Assembly (NCBI GenBank): GCA_934277375.1 | Contig: CAKQTZ010000007.1 | Coordinates: 1 to 64,000, forward strand | Reading direction: 5' to 3' | Length of the DNA: 64,000 nt | Origin: an uncultured Coprococcus sp. | Lineage (GTDB): Bacteria > Bacillota > Clostridia > Lachnospirales > Lachnospiraceae | Part shown: positions 8,129 through 16,688 of the stretch, piece after piece | How positions within the stretch are numbered: the stretch's first letter is position 1 | Layout: each line of letters begins with the position of its first letter | Notes under the pieces: generated by a model | Database searches by the model: none | Told to the model about the DNA's origin: nothing | Seen by the model: the letters and a program-made list of their open reading frames with translations, nothing else | Program-made: the position numbers and the translations under genes

Positions 8129-8938
8129 CTACTTCGCATTCAGCATCGCATATGTCATCTTCAGAGCCCTGTAATTACTCTTAACATTATGTACCCTGAA
8201 GAAATCACATCCCTTCACCAGTCCCAGAACAGATGTTGCAGCTGTGCCCTCCTCTCTCTCTGTGACTGGGAGGTCAAGTGTCAATCCTATCATGGATTTT
8301 CTCGATGTTCCCAGCAGGATTGGAAGTCCCCACTTGTGAAGGAGCTCCAGGTGGTTCATAAGAAGAAGATTCTGGTTCAAATCCTTTGCGAAACCTATTC
8401 CCGGATCAACCATAATCTTATTTCTGTCTATCCCTGCTGCAAGCGCCATATTTACAGACTCATCCAGATCTGATATCACATCTGCAAGATAGTCCGTATA
8501 GTCCGTGTTATCTCTATTGTGCATAAGACAGCAGGCCTTGTCATATTTCGCTATGACCCCTGCCATCTTCTCGTCATATTTAAGTCCCCATATGTCATTT
8601 ATCAGGTCTGCTCCGGCATGTATTCCAGCCTCCGCAACCGCAGATTTATATGTATCAAGGGATACCGCCACGTCAAATCTGGACTTTATCGCCTCTATGA
8701 CCTGTGCAGTTCTCTCTATCTCTTCCTGGTCAGATATCTTCGTATATCCCGGTCTTGTGGACTCTCCACCAACGTCAATGATAGCTGCCCCCTCTGCTAT
8801 CATCTCCTCAGCTGACTGTAATGCAGTATCCATTGTATTATGCTGCCCACCATCCGAAAATGAATCGGGTGTGACATTCAATATTCCCATGATGTACGGT
8901 TCCCTGCCAGTTTGAAAAATTTTGTCTCCTATTATCAT
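8129..8938 (-). CDS. folP: Dihydropteroate synthase
   Basis: Joins p-aminobenzoate to the pterin pyrophosphate, the sulfonamide-sensitive step of folate synthesis. TIM-barrel of 269 residues with the two signatures: IMGILNVTPDSFSDGG near the N-terminus and IIDVGGESTRPG. The pterin-site SLDTYKSAVA, LINDIWG, MVDPGIGFAK and GTSRKSMIG segments are all intact. It follows the HD gene and precedes folBK in one strand run. Normal length and no odd substitutions in the visible motifs. Confidence 0.97.
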   Translation of the reverse strand: MIIGDKIFQTGREPYIMGILNVTPDSFSDGGQHNTMDTALQSAEEMIAEGAAIIDVGGESTRPGYTKISDQEEIERTAQVIEAIKSRFDVAVSLDTYKSAVAEAGIHAGADLINDIWGLKYDEKMAGVIAKYDKACCLMHNRDNTDYTDYLADVISDLDESVNMALAAGIDRNKIMVDPGIGFAKDLNQNLLLMNHLELLHKWGLPILLGTSRKSMIGLTLDLPVTEREEGTAATSVLGLVKGCDFFRVHNVKSNYRALKMTYAMLNAK

Positions 8939-8992
8939 CCTTTTATCCTCCTGTTATTGAATGTCAGCCATGTAAGCCACCTCCGGCTGCAT

Positions 8993-9472
8993 CTAATAAT
9001 ATATCCCTGTATTTTTGTTCTCCTGCGTCCAGTAACACTGATCTGATGCACCGCAGTTAAAACAATTTCTGGACAATTTGTCTGCCTTGTACAGCAGATA
9101 GGCAAGCCCTGTACGCTCAGCACCGTCTGTGTTGTGTGAACGTATCGCATCACTTATCTGTGCCGCTTCCTCATCTGAGAAGCCTGTCTGTCCGAGTATG
9201 TCCACAGCACACTCTACGCTGAGTTCATGATGCCGTCTGCCGGTATTACCCGGATCAGCCCTTCCAACATCATGCAGAAGTGCTGCCGCATATATAAGTT
9301 CTCTGTCTATTCCATAACCATCCTCCAGATTCATTATATATGCTATCCTGGCCACATCAAGGCAGTGACCTAACCCATGGCAGCAGAATATTCTGCCTGT
9401 CTCATTTTCCTCTATCATCGACATAAGATATGCATATTCATCATTGTGTATTATTCTGTCTATTCTGTCCAT
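8993..9472 (-). CDS. HD-domain phosphohydrolase embedded in the folate cluster
   Basis: A 159-residue HD-superfamily protein. Metal ligands are visible as H32 and/or H36 (CCHGLGHCLDV), the H67-D68 pair (ALLHDVGR) and a later His (IRSHNTDG). The C-terminus has a Cys cluster (NCFNCGASDQC) that could bind a metal. It overlaps folC by 32 nt and precedes folP, so it is translationally coupled with folate genes. Neither folE nor a dihydroneopterin-triphosphate pyrophosphatase is seen in this cluster. A role in removing phosphates from a pterin intermediate is a plausible inference, not shown. Confidence 0.8.
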   Translation of the reverse strand: MDRIDRIIHNDEYAYLMSMIEENETGRIFCCHGLGHCLDVARIAYIMNLEDGYGIDRELIYAAALLHDVGRADPGNTGRRHHELSVECAVDILGQTGFSDEEAAQISDAIRSHNTDGAERTGLAYLLYKADKLSRNCFNCGASDQCYWTQENKNTGIYY

Positions 9473-10778
9473 GTCTGCCCTCTCCGTATCCTCCGTGTTC
9501 AGCCTTGTCTATGACCGGACCTATAAATGACAATGAACCGAATATGATGACCACCGGATCTTCTTCGGCTGCCGCACGTTCTATAGCCATCTGCACCGCT
9601 TTATCAGCATCCATTTCCTCGTATACCTGTTCAATGTATCCTCTTGCAAGATCTGCCAGAGCTGCGCACGGCAGTGCCCTTGGGTTATCAGGTTCAACAG
9701 CGATAAAGCAGACCGCCCCCGGCATCATGATATCGAGCATCTGCCGATAGTCTTTATCCTTGAACACTCCACATACATATATCAGTCTCCGGCCAGAGAA
9801 ATATGTATCTATGTTCTTTCTCAGGGACTTCCAGCCACCAGGATTATGTGCACCATCCACATACACAAGCGGCGACTCCATCAATCTCTGGAATCTGCCT
9901 TTCCAGTACGTGCGGTGGAGTCCATCTCTTATATTTTTCTCTTCTATATGATACCCCAGCCGGCACATGGTGTGTGCGGTCTCCACCGCCACCGCACTGT
10001 TGTATATCTGGTATATCCCAGGTATATCCAGAGAGTATTCTCTCCCGGAATATTCATACCGGCTGCCATTCTCCGTGCTTTCCAGCACACGTATATCATC
10101 TTCACTGAGCATAACCGCCTCATCGGCTATATCATGATCACGGCACGCTTTTACCCACATAGGCATAAGCCTGGCATCAACCGGATACGATACACACGGC
10201 ACCCCATCCCTGAGTATTCCAAGTTTATGACTATATATATCCCCAAGCGTGTCTCCAAGGAACCTCATGTGATCCATGCTTATGCTGGCTATCACTGTAC
10301 ACAGCGGATGTCTGCAGACATTCGTCGCATCAAGGAGTCCACCCATGCCTGTTTCCAGAAGAAGCACATCAACTTTTTTATCCCTGAAATAGCAGAATGC
10401 CACAGCCGTCTCAGTCTCAAATGACGTCGGCCTGTTATAACCTTCTCTCACCATGTCATCTGCTGCTCTCTTAACGATATCTATATATCCGGCAAATTCA
10501 TCCCCGGTCATGTATCTTTTATCTATCTGGAAGCGCTCCAGATATGTAAATATAGTAGGTGATATATATCTTCCCACCGAATACCCCGAATCCTCCAGTA
10601 TCTCGTCAAGGAATGCACATATGGAACCTTTTCCATTGGTTCCCGCTATGTGGATCACATCCACATCATCCTGCGGATCTCCAAGCCTCCGAAGCAGTTC
10701 CTTTATGCTGTCAAGCCCGGGAACACTTCCAAGGGTATTAGTATATTCTATATATTCCATAGCTTCTATGTAAGTCAT
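9441..10778 (-). CDS. folC: Folylpolyglutamate synthase / dihydrofolate synthase
   Basis: Adds glutamate to dihydropteroate and/or folates using ATP. The Mur-ligase fold shows the folC signature VIHIAGTNGKGSICAF (P-loop), SPTIFTYLERF, the LLLETGMGGLLDATN segment and the C-terminal YVDGAHNPGG domain. At 445 residues it has family length. It begins 1 nt after the deacetylase stop, using GGGGAGG inside the end of that gene, and its own end overlaps the HD gene by 32 nt. The polar C-terminal tail (GEGRHGQNRQNNTQ) lies in this overlap. Confidence 0.95.
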   Translation of the reverse strand: MTYIEAMEYIEYTNTLGSVPGLDSIKELLRRLGDPQDDVDVIHIAGTNGKGSICAFLDEILEDSGYSVGRYISPTIFTYLERFQIDKRYMTGDEFAGYIDIVKRAADDMVREGYNRPTSFETETAVAFCYFRDKKVDVLLLETGMGGLLDATNVCRHPLCTVIASISMDHMRFLGDTLGDIYSHKLGILRDGVPCVSYPVDARLMPMWVKACRDHDIADEAVMLSEDDIRVLESTENGSRYEYSGREYSLDIPGIYQIYNSAVAVETAHTMCRLGYHIEEKNIRDGLHRTYWKGRFQRLMESPLVYVDGAHNPGGWKSLRKNIDTYFSGRRLIYVCGVFKDKDYRQMLDIMMPGAVCFIAVEPDNPRALPCAALADLARGYIEQVYEEMDADKAVQMAIERAAAEEDPVVIIFGSLSFIGPVIDKAEHGGYGEGRHGQNRQNNTQ

Positions 10779-10779
10779 A

Positions 10780-11724
10780 TTATCTGTTCTGTCCTCCCCG
10801 TCCGTGTCTCACCAGCGGCGTATTCTCATCAATCGGCAGCAGTTCATATCCCTCTGCCCTGAGCCTGTCTATGAGCATCTGCAGGGATTCCACTGTTGTA
10901 TGCCTTGCACCAAGGTCATGCATCAGTATCACCACTCCATCTTCGCCAGTGACATCAGACATGATGTTATCAACCAACTGCTCCGGAGTGTAACTTCCAC
11001 TCACAGCATCATTGTTAAGTGCATTCCAGTCAAAATATATCAGTCCCTGACTGTCTATATATGAAATAAGAGTATCCATATCAACCCTCGATACAGTATT
11101 CGAGCTGCCTCCGGGAAATCGATAATAGACACACTTTACACCTGTTACATCATACAATAAATTTCTCAATTCCTCAACATCTTCGGCAAAATCATTGACA
11201 CCCGCATATATTTTGTCATAGTCATGTGTGTACGAATGCAGCCCCAGAGTATGCCCCCTACGCACAATATCCCTATATGTATCGTAATAACTCTCATCTC
11301 TGCCAACGACAAAAAATGTTGCTTTTACATTATTTGCATCAAGAATATCCAGTATTTCCCCCGTTGAGTGCGATGGTCCGTCATCAAATGTAAGGTACGC
11401 TCTTTTCTGTATTTTTTCAGTTTCATCATCAGTCTGTTCTGTCTCCGTCACGTTATCTTTTTCCGGTATAATGCGCTCATCACCCTGTTCTGTATTCTGT
11501 GCCATCACCCGGTCAGATACACGTACTCCTGCGGAGTAAAATCCCCATTTAGACTGGCTTACTATGTAGTAGCAGCAGAAAATAACCGCTATACATATGG
11601 CCACAGCCAACATTATGTACTGCCATTTTTCCGCCAGCCCGCTCAACGCAGCCTTATCAATCTGACTTCGTCTTCTCTGTTTGCTGTCATTTGCAACACT
11701 GGTTTTATTTTCCTGTTTTTTCAA
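10780..11724 (-). CDS. Membrane-anchored polysaccharide deacetylase (NodB domain)
   Basis: A 314-residue envelope protein: basic cytoplasmic N-terminus, one membrane segment at about 36-54 (IMLAVAICIAVIFCCYYI), a linker, then a NodB/CE4 domain. The CE4 motifs are visible: catalytic TFDDGPS, the metal-binding HSYTHDY, RFPGGSSN and the C-terminal ILMHD. Such enzymes remove acetyl groups from peptidoglycan or other N-acetylated glycans outside the cell. It is the first gene of the minus-strand run that continues into folC; the actual substrate cannot be told. Confidence 0.92.
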   Translation of the reverse strand: MKKQENKTSVANDSKQRRRSQIDKAALSGLAEKWQYIMLAVAICIAVIFCCYYIVSQSKWGFYSAGVRVSDRVMAQNTEQGDERIIPEKDNVTETEQTDDETEKIQKRAYLTFDDGPSHSTGEILDILDANNVKATFFVVGRDESYYDTYRDIVRRGHTLGLHSYTHDYDKIYAGVNDFAEDVEELRNLLYDVTGVKCVYYRFPGGSSNTVSRVDMDTLISYIDSQGLIYFDWNALNNDAVSGSYTPEQLVDNIMSDVTGEDGVVILMHDLGARHTTVESLQMLIDRLRAEGYELLPIDENTPLVRHGRGGQNR

Positions 11725-11841
11725 TATAAATCCACTGCCTATGCCGTTTTTTTTATTATATTATTTCATTTTTTAATTATGTATATAATCTTTCAGCCTG
11801 GGAAATATAAATACAGAACCAAATGTAAAGGAGATTATACT

Positions 11842-12387
11842 ATGAAAAAACACTTTTTATTAACAATGTGTATGGCACTCGCCATGTCACTTCTGTGTGC
11901 CTGTGGCAATTCAGGCAGTCAGACAGGAACCAGTTCATCAGCATCGACCTCTGAGACAAGCTCCAGCACCGAATCAACTTCAGTCAGTGAGTCATCATCC
12001 TCTGAAAGCAATGACAAAGGTGTTGTCGGAGGTGCTGCAGATGCCGTAAAAGATGTGGCCGACGGTGTAACTGATGGTGTAAAGGATGTTGCTGACGGAG
12101 TTACAAACACTGTATCAGGCGTATTCAATTCATTTGACGATGCCCAGAACTGGTTCATGAACCAGCTTCCAGCCGGTGACGGTAGATTCGAGGTTGCAAA
12201 CAGTGATAAGGATCTCACCGAATTCTCAAACGGAAGAAAAGGATACCATATTGAACTCCATGATAACAATCTCGAAGGAGATACAAAAGCCGGCGACTTT
12301 TATATCGATGCAGAGGACGGCAAAGTGTACAGATCTGACGAGCACGGTAAGACATTTGCTGAGTTTGATTTTTCAGATTACAAATAA
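11842..12387 (+). CDS. Small lipoprotein with Ser-rich linker and amphipathic repeats
   Basis: A 181-residue secreted lipoprotein. AAAGGAG precedes the ATG at 11842, and a basic-hydrophobic signal ends in a lipobox-like LCAC with Cys20 as probable lipid site. A Ser/Thr/Glu linker follows (about 26-57), then repeats of the type DAVKDVADGVTDGVKDVADGVT, predicted amphipathic helices similar to LEA or YtxH-like proteins. The C-terminal 80 residues form a small acidic domain ending FAEFDFSDYK. It is divergent from the deacetylase and alone on its strand. Function unknown; a longer upstream reading frame has no start signal. Confidence 0.85.
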   Translation: MKKHFLLTMCMALAMSLLCACGNSGSQTGTSSSASTSETSSSTESTSVSESSSSESNDKGVVGGAADAVKDVADGVTDGVKDVADGVTNTVSGVFNSFDDAQNWFMNQLPAGDGRFEVANSDKDLTEFSNGRKGYHIELHDNNLEGDTKAGDFYIDAEDGKVYRSDEHGKTFAEFDFSDYK

Positions 12388-12427
12388 GCGTCCTGCAGCG
12401 TTATGAATCGGGGCACGATTTGACCTT

Positions 12428-12483
12428 GAAAAACAGGACAGACCAGCCATAGAATAAGTATACTATTCATTGACTGGTCTGTC
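12428..12483. terminator. Convergent terminator between lipoprotein and 12498 gene
   Basis: A 10-bp stem (GACAGACCAG at 12437 with CTGGTCTGTC at 12474) encloses a second small hairpin. On the minus strand it is followed by TTTTTC, so it best ends the minus-strand operon; it may also serve the plus-strand lipoprotein gene. Confidence 0.7.
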
Positions 12484-12497
12484 TCTCATGTATATTT

Positions 12498-12827
12498 TTA
12501 ATTTTCCTGCTGTTTTACAGTTTCATTATCCGGGTCTGTCTGCTCATCAGACTTACACTCTCCGAGCATCTCTCCAGTGAGGGGATTTATCTTTACCCCC
12601 ATCTGGGATGCCACCATATTGTACAGATCAAACTCCCTGTCTCTGGCTGCTTTTTTCTGTTTTTTTATATTCCTGGATCTCACAAGCTCAACTATGCCAA
12701 AGCCTATCATGAGCACACCAAAGAACACGAATCCCGCCATCTGACTCGAAAAAAAAGCATGGACAACACTGATGGTCCCTGCACCTATCATCAGGATTCC
12801 CATAACAAAATTGAACATCATTTTCAC
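12498..12827 (-). CDS. Small two-TM membrane protein (109 aa)
   Basis: Two hydrophobic segments at about 4-23 and 29-48, then a basic stretch (RSRNIKKQKKAARDRE) and a polar tail ending in Gln/Glu/Asn. The positive-inside rule puts the C-terminal half in the cytoplasm. It is the last gene of the thrH operon, 17 nt after the previous one, with a terminator behind. No known family recognised. Confidence 0.7.
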   Translation of the reverse strand: MKMMFNFVMGILMIGAGTISVVHAFFSSQMAGFVFFGVLMIGFGIVELVRSRNIKKQKKAARDREFDLYNMVASQMGVKINPLTGEMLGECKSDEQTDPDNETVKQQEN

Positions 12828-12844
12828 CTTTCACCATGAATCTG

Positions 12845-13198
12845 TCATCTCTTTATATACGCATCTATCCCTGACTTTTTAAGCATTCTGTCATACTGCT
12901 CATACATATACTGCACACTGTTCTCCAGGAGATAATAATGCTTTATGTATGGTATCAGCAGAACCATAAATGCTATGGCAAGCGCAAGAAGTGATATGTT
13001 GGATGTCACAACAAATGCCACACATGTGAATACCGTCAGCACTGCAAACAGGACTGTGACGATGAGATGTATAAGCCTTTCATGCATGAAAAATCCAATC
13101 TGTGTAAGATGCCTCGATGCCTCCTGCTGAAAATCGAGATCATCCCTCTCCAGCAGTTCATCTATATATCTAAGATAATCTTTTACCCTTTTTGCCAT
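12845..13198 (-). CDS. Small two-TM membrane protein (117 aa)
   Basis: A charged helical N-terminus (about 1-40), two adjacent membrane segments (about 43-65 and 67-85), then a basic cytoplasmic tail. It lies 27 nt after the 13226-13735 gene and 17 nt before the next membrane protein, so the two may work together. The layout resembles small integral proteins with paired helices and cytoplasmic ends. Family not recognised. Confidence 0.7.
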   Translation of the reverse strand: MAKRVKDYLRYIDELLERDDLDFQQEASRHLTQIGFFMHERLIHLIVTVLFAVLTVFTCVAFVVTSNISLLALAIAFMVLLIPYIKHYYLLENSVQYMYEQYDRMLKKSGIDAYIKR

Positions 13199-13225
13199 CC
13201 TTCATCTCTCCGATCTCCGGCCGCA

Positions 13226-13735
13226 TCACTGGTCAAACTTCTTGTTAAGGAAATGCTCCCACTGTGCATCAACGCTGCTGTAATAAAAGCTGAGCACATA
13301 CGAATCTTCCTCAACATCAACTATCATCTGAAAGCACTTTTTACCTGCATACCTGTTCTGTATATCTGGATCCACATCACCGGACTTCGGTTGTCCTGCA
13401 TAGAATATAACGCAGTTTCCAAAGTTCTTGAATACCGTCTCATAATTTTCCGGCTCCACAGGTGTGTCCGGAACACTCTCCTGAAGCACATCGTTGGCAT
13501 CGTAATATTTGTGTCCCTCAAGCAGCACCGCCTCTATATCGGGCTCTATAAACCTGATCTGCATATCACTCACGTACCGGTCCGTATATAATTCATTTGC
13601 TGAGTTGTTCTCCCTGACCACTGCACCATCAAGTTCAAATTCCAGGATTCCCTGTCTGCCGGAATAGATACACCTGACTATCGTGGCGTCACGAAGCGAC
13701 AGCGTCTCAATCTCATCAACACTCTTATACTTCAA
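13226..13735 (-). CDS. Hypothetical soluble protein (169 aa)
   Basis: A soluble, acidic alpha/beta-looking protein without signal peptide or membrane segments. The alternating hydrophobic pattern (ATIVRCIYSGRQGILEFEL, CFQMIVDVEEDSYVLSFYY) suggests a beta-rich fold. It starts 18 nt after thrH and is followed closely by two small membrane proteins, which makes a four-gene operon. I do not recognise a family. Confidence 0.7.
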   Translation of the reverse strand: MKYKSVDEIETLSLRDATIVRCIYSGRQGILEFELDGAVVRENNSANELYTDRYVSDMQIRFIEPDIEAVLLEGHKYYDANDVLQESVPDTPVEPENYETVFKNFGNCVIFYAGQPKSGDVDPDIQNRYAGKKCFQMIVDVEEDSYVLSFYYSSVDAQWEHFLNKKFDQ

Positions 13736-13753
13736 TTCCGTGCGCGCCTCCTG

Positions 13754-14356
13754 TTAGTCCATAGCTTTCTTGATAGCTGCAAGGAGCTCATCATATGTCT
13801 CATATGCCTCAAGGTCAGGGTTATCAGCCTTTATCTGATCAGTACTCTTGAACAGGAATCCTGCCTTACTTGCATATATCATTCCAAGATCGTTATGGCT
13901 GTCACCACTTGCGATCGTATCGTAGCCGATAGACTGTAATGCCTTCACTGTCGTGAGCTTAGACTGTGGGCATCTCATCTTGAATCCGGTTATCTCCCCA
14001 TCGTCTGCAACTATCAGTTCATTGCAGAATATCGTAGGATATCCCAGCTTCTTCATCAGAGGGCCGGCAAACTGTGCAAATGTATCACTGATTATTATTA
14101 CCTGGCCTATGGAGCGCAGTTCATCGAGGAACTCTTTTGCTCCCGGTATAGGATCTATCGTAGCTATAGTCTCCTGTATCTCCTTGAGTCCAAGTCCATG
14201 CTCCTTGAGTATTCCAAGTCTCCAGTTCATAAGCTTGTCATAATCTGGCTCATCCCTTGTGGTTCTCTTGAGCTCAGGAATTCCGCTTGCCTCCGCAAAA
14301 GCTATCCATATCTCCGGTACCAGCACTCCCTCTAAATCCAAACATGTTATATACAT
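13754..14356 (-). CDS. thrH: ThrH-type phosphoserine phosphatase / homoserine phosphotransferase
   Basis: HAD-superfamily enzyme closely resembling Pseudomonas ThrH, which dephosphorylates phosphoserine and can transfer the phosphate to homoserine. The N-terminus YITCLDLEGVLVPEIWIAFA is nearly the ThrH signature; motif II (IIISDTF), the lysine (SKLTTVK) and the GDSHND metal motif are intact. The start is the ATG at 14356 with GGAGG 8 nt before; upstream in-frame starts have none. The 200-residue length equals ThrH. First gene of an operon with one soluble and two membrane proteins. Confidence 0.93.
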   Translation of the reverse strand: MYITCLDLEGVLVPEIWIAFAEASGIPELKRTTRDEPDYDKLMNWRLGILKEHGLGLKEIQETIATIDPIPGAKEFLDELRSIGQVIIISDTFAQFAGPLMKKLGYPTIFCNELIVADDGEITGFKMRCPQSKLTTVKALQSIGYDTIASGDSHNDLGMIYASKAGFLFKSTDQIKADNPDLEAYETYDELLAAIKKAMD

Positions 14357-14470
14357 TCTCTTATCCTCCATCATAATATAGCTGCCTGTACCAAAACCGG
14401 AAACACTATCGGTCAAACCGGAATAGGTCAGGCGCGATCTGCGTGTTCATTATAACATGAGGTATAACTT

Positions 14471-14863
14471 CTAACAACCGTCTGAATTATTTTCTGAAAG
14501 CTCCTTCTGCACAGCCACTGCATGCCTGTAATCTGATATGATCTGGTCAAGCTGAGCCTGATTCACGATCCTCATATGCATTCCCTTGAGATACACTCCT
14601 CCCATGGCTCCATTTCTTATGACCATTCCTTTAGCTCCGGTCTCTACAGAATTTCTCCTGACACCAGAATCTTTTAATGCCCTGTATCTTTCAAAATTAT
14701 CTGTCCACGCGGTTATATATTCTTCAATCCGGCTTCCGGGTATATTTACCCTGACACCGCCATATCGTCTGTCTGGTCCTTCAAAAAAATATTCTATGCG
14801 CACATTATGTTCATTTACAACCAGAACCCCTCCCGATATAAGCTGCTCGCGATACATCTTCAT
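14471..14863 (-). CDS. Hypothetical protein (130 aa), partner of the S8 protease gene
   Basis: Small soluble protein with a beta-rich start (GGVLVVNEHNVRIEYFFEG) and a helical C-terminus. GAGG is 8 nt from the ATG at 14863, while the GTG just before would be too close. It begins 10 nt past the end of the subtilase gene, so both are almost certainly co-transcribed; it could be an inhibitor, chaperone or substrate, but this is only inferred from position. Family not recognised. Confidence 0.72.
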   Translation of the reverse strand: MKMYREQLISGGVLVVNEHNVRIEYFFEGPDRRYGGVRVNIPGSRIEEYITAWTDNFERYRALKDSGVRRNSVETGAKGMVIRNGAMGGVYLKGMHMRIVNQAQLDQIISDYRHAVAVQKELSENNSDGC

Positions 14864-14873
14864 CACTTTTACC

Positions 14874-16592
14874 TCACACGTTCCTCAGACTTTCAAATGT
14901 ATTGTATATATTCAGCAGACCATACCCCCACTCTGGATTGGGATAGGATCTCACATCTAGCAGTCCACCTGACGCCCCGGGTCTTACCGCCCCACGGATC
15001 AGATACCCCCGGATCTGATTGCCATTTATGGTCCGCACACCCAGTAGACCATATGACCACTCCAGCATCAGCACACTGCAACCGGCTGCATAGGCTGCGG
15101 CGATGGATGTTCCGCTCCGCACGGTCTCTCCGCCGGCCCCCTCCCCGGTTATATCCACACCGGGTGCCAGAAAATCCGGCTTTACACTCCTATCTGCCGT
15201 ATATCCTCTGCTGTTTTCTATATACAGATTACCATTTCTGTAATCATAGGCGCAAGCACATATTGCAGTCTGTACGCAGCCCGGACTCGTGACCGTGGTC
15301 CTTGGATCACTTTTAATGAATTTCGTTGCAGGCGACAGAAAACTGCTTATTGGCAGCCATGCATTGTACGTTCTTTCAGTCTCCCCAACACTGTATACCC
15401 TTATCCTCCACAGCCCATTTGACGGAGATATGAATCTCATCATGATCAGCTCCTGGCCGGCGGAATCTTCTATCAGAAAATAATCCACATATATGGTTCC
15501 TCCACCGAATATAGGTCTTATGACCTGACTCTTATCGTATCTAGGGGATATACGTTCTATATATTCACCCCCTGGTATCTCAAGTGCCACGGCATAGGTA
15601 TTCGTGGAATTTCCCCATATTTCAAGAGTAAAACTATTGTTGTCCTCAACATTTATCTCCATGATATCATACTGCTCCTGCTGTGAGCCTCCTCCAGTCA
15701 TTATCCACGCTCCCGGTTCACCGTCACGTTCCGCAGTGCCGACATTTCCAGAATAATGATGTCCCGCTCTTCCCTCATTTCCGCCCGCAACCGCAACCGC
15801 AAGTCCCTTCAGATCACCAAGATTGTCTATATACTTCTCAAGAGCACCAGCCCCAGTATGGCTGCCACCGTTTGAACCAAGTCCGATCAGTATGCACATC
15901 GGCAGTTTTATCCTGCGCTGCTGTTCCAGCAGATAGGCTATCCCCATCATTATATCCACCTCACTGTAAGCATCTGCATCACGGGGAACCCCATAAAAAT
16001 CCCTTATGTTATTCTTCGCCTGTTTTAATTTCACTGCTAAAATATGAGCAGCCGGAGCTACGCTCACCACCGTCTCAGCGGAAAAAGTACCATGTCCCGT
16101 TGCATCAGTAAGAATCCTTTGTCCATCATCTATCGCAGCCTGTATCTCCTCATTACTATACTCCCTGCCATAGCCGTATATGGCGTTGTCAGCCCCATCT
16201 ATCGTCTGATCCCACGCCGCAAGTATCTTTGTTCTGCTCTCTCCTTCCAGAAATGCCTTGTTATACATATCAATTCCTGTATCCACTATTCCGATGAGAA
16301 CATTCTTCCCTGTAAGTCCCAGTATGTTCTCCTGCCTGATATTCACAGCTCCTATCGCCTCAAGTGCCCCGGCATCACTCATGAGTCCATAAAGCTTCGG
16401 AAACAACGTGTACTCCAGCCTTGCAAAGCTTTCCATATAATCACTTGGTTTTCTCTGAAATGCAATAGCGTATCTGTTGTCTATTATGCGTATCTCGTTA
16501 GGAGTGTAATATCTCAGAAGTGCCTCTCTGTCTCCATTATACTCCACTATATATTCTACATAATCTTCCGAATATGCCGAATCCCGTATCAT
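14874..16592 (-). CDS. S8 subtilisin-family peptidase, CspB-like
   Basis: A 572-residue subtilase without a classical signal peptide, resembling the Csp family of Clostridia. The triad is complete: Asp104 (IVDTGID), His167 (DATGHGTF) and Ser496 (RSGTSIAAA), with the oxyanion Asn in VAGGNEG. A beta-rich insertion of about 120 residues (300-420) lies between Asn and Ser, as in Csp proteases with their jelly-roll domain. The start is the ATG at 16592, with GGAGG 7 nt upstream, rather than the TTG at 16625. Csp proteases act in spore germination, but Lachnospiraceae have many relatives of unknown role. Confidence 0.9.
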   Translation of the reverse strand: MIRDSAYSEDYVEYIVEYNGDREALLRYYTPNEIRIIDNRYAIAFQRKPSDYMESFARLEYTLFPKLYGLMSDAGALEAIGAVNIRQENILGLTGKNVLIGIVDTGIDMYNKAFLEGESRTKILAAWDQTIDGADNAIYGYGREYSNEEIQAAIDDGQRILTDATGHGTFSAETVVSVAPAAHILAVKLKQAKNNIRDFYGVPRDADAYSEVDIMMGIAYLLEQQRRIKLPMCILIGLGSNGGSHTGAGALEKYIDNLGDLKGLAVAVAGGNEGRAGHHYSGNVGTAERDGEPGAWIMTGGGSQQEQYDIMEINVEDNNSFTLEIWGNSTNTYAVALEIPGGEYIERISPRYDKSQVIRPIFGGGTIYVDYFLIEDSAGQELIMMRFISPSNGLWRIRVYSVGETERTYNAWLPISSFLSPATKFIKSDPRTTVTSPGCVQTAICACAYDYRNGNLYIENSRGYTADRSVKPDFLAPGVDITGEGAGGETVRSGTSIAAAYAAGCSVLMLEWSYGLLGVRTINGNQIRGYLIRGAVRPGASGGLLDVRSYPNPEWGYGLLNIYNTFESLRNV

Positions 16593-16688
16593 ACACAGCC
16601 TCCGGATTTCCAAATGCGCAATCAATATAGTATATGTGCCAGATGCAAAAAAATTCCCATGAACTTTTTGTCCACGGGAATCTTACTA

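Noticed and set aside
9846..10424. 192-codon plus-strand open frame opposite folC
   Set aside because: Fully inside folC, which shows all its catalytic motifs; no ribosome binding site.
11368..11841. N-terminal extension of the lipoprotein at 11842
   Set aside because: The extension overlaps the deacetylase gene in antisense, while AAAGGAG plus ATG followed by a perfect signal peptide marks 11842.
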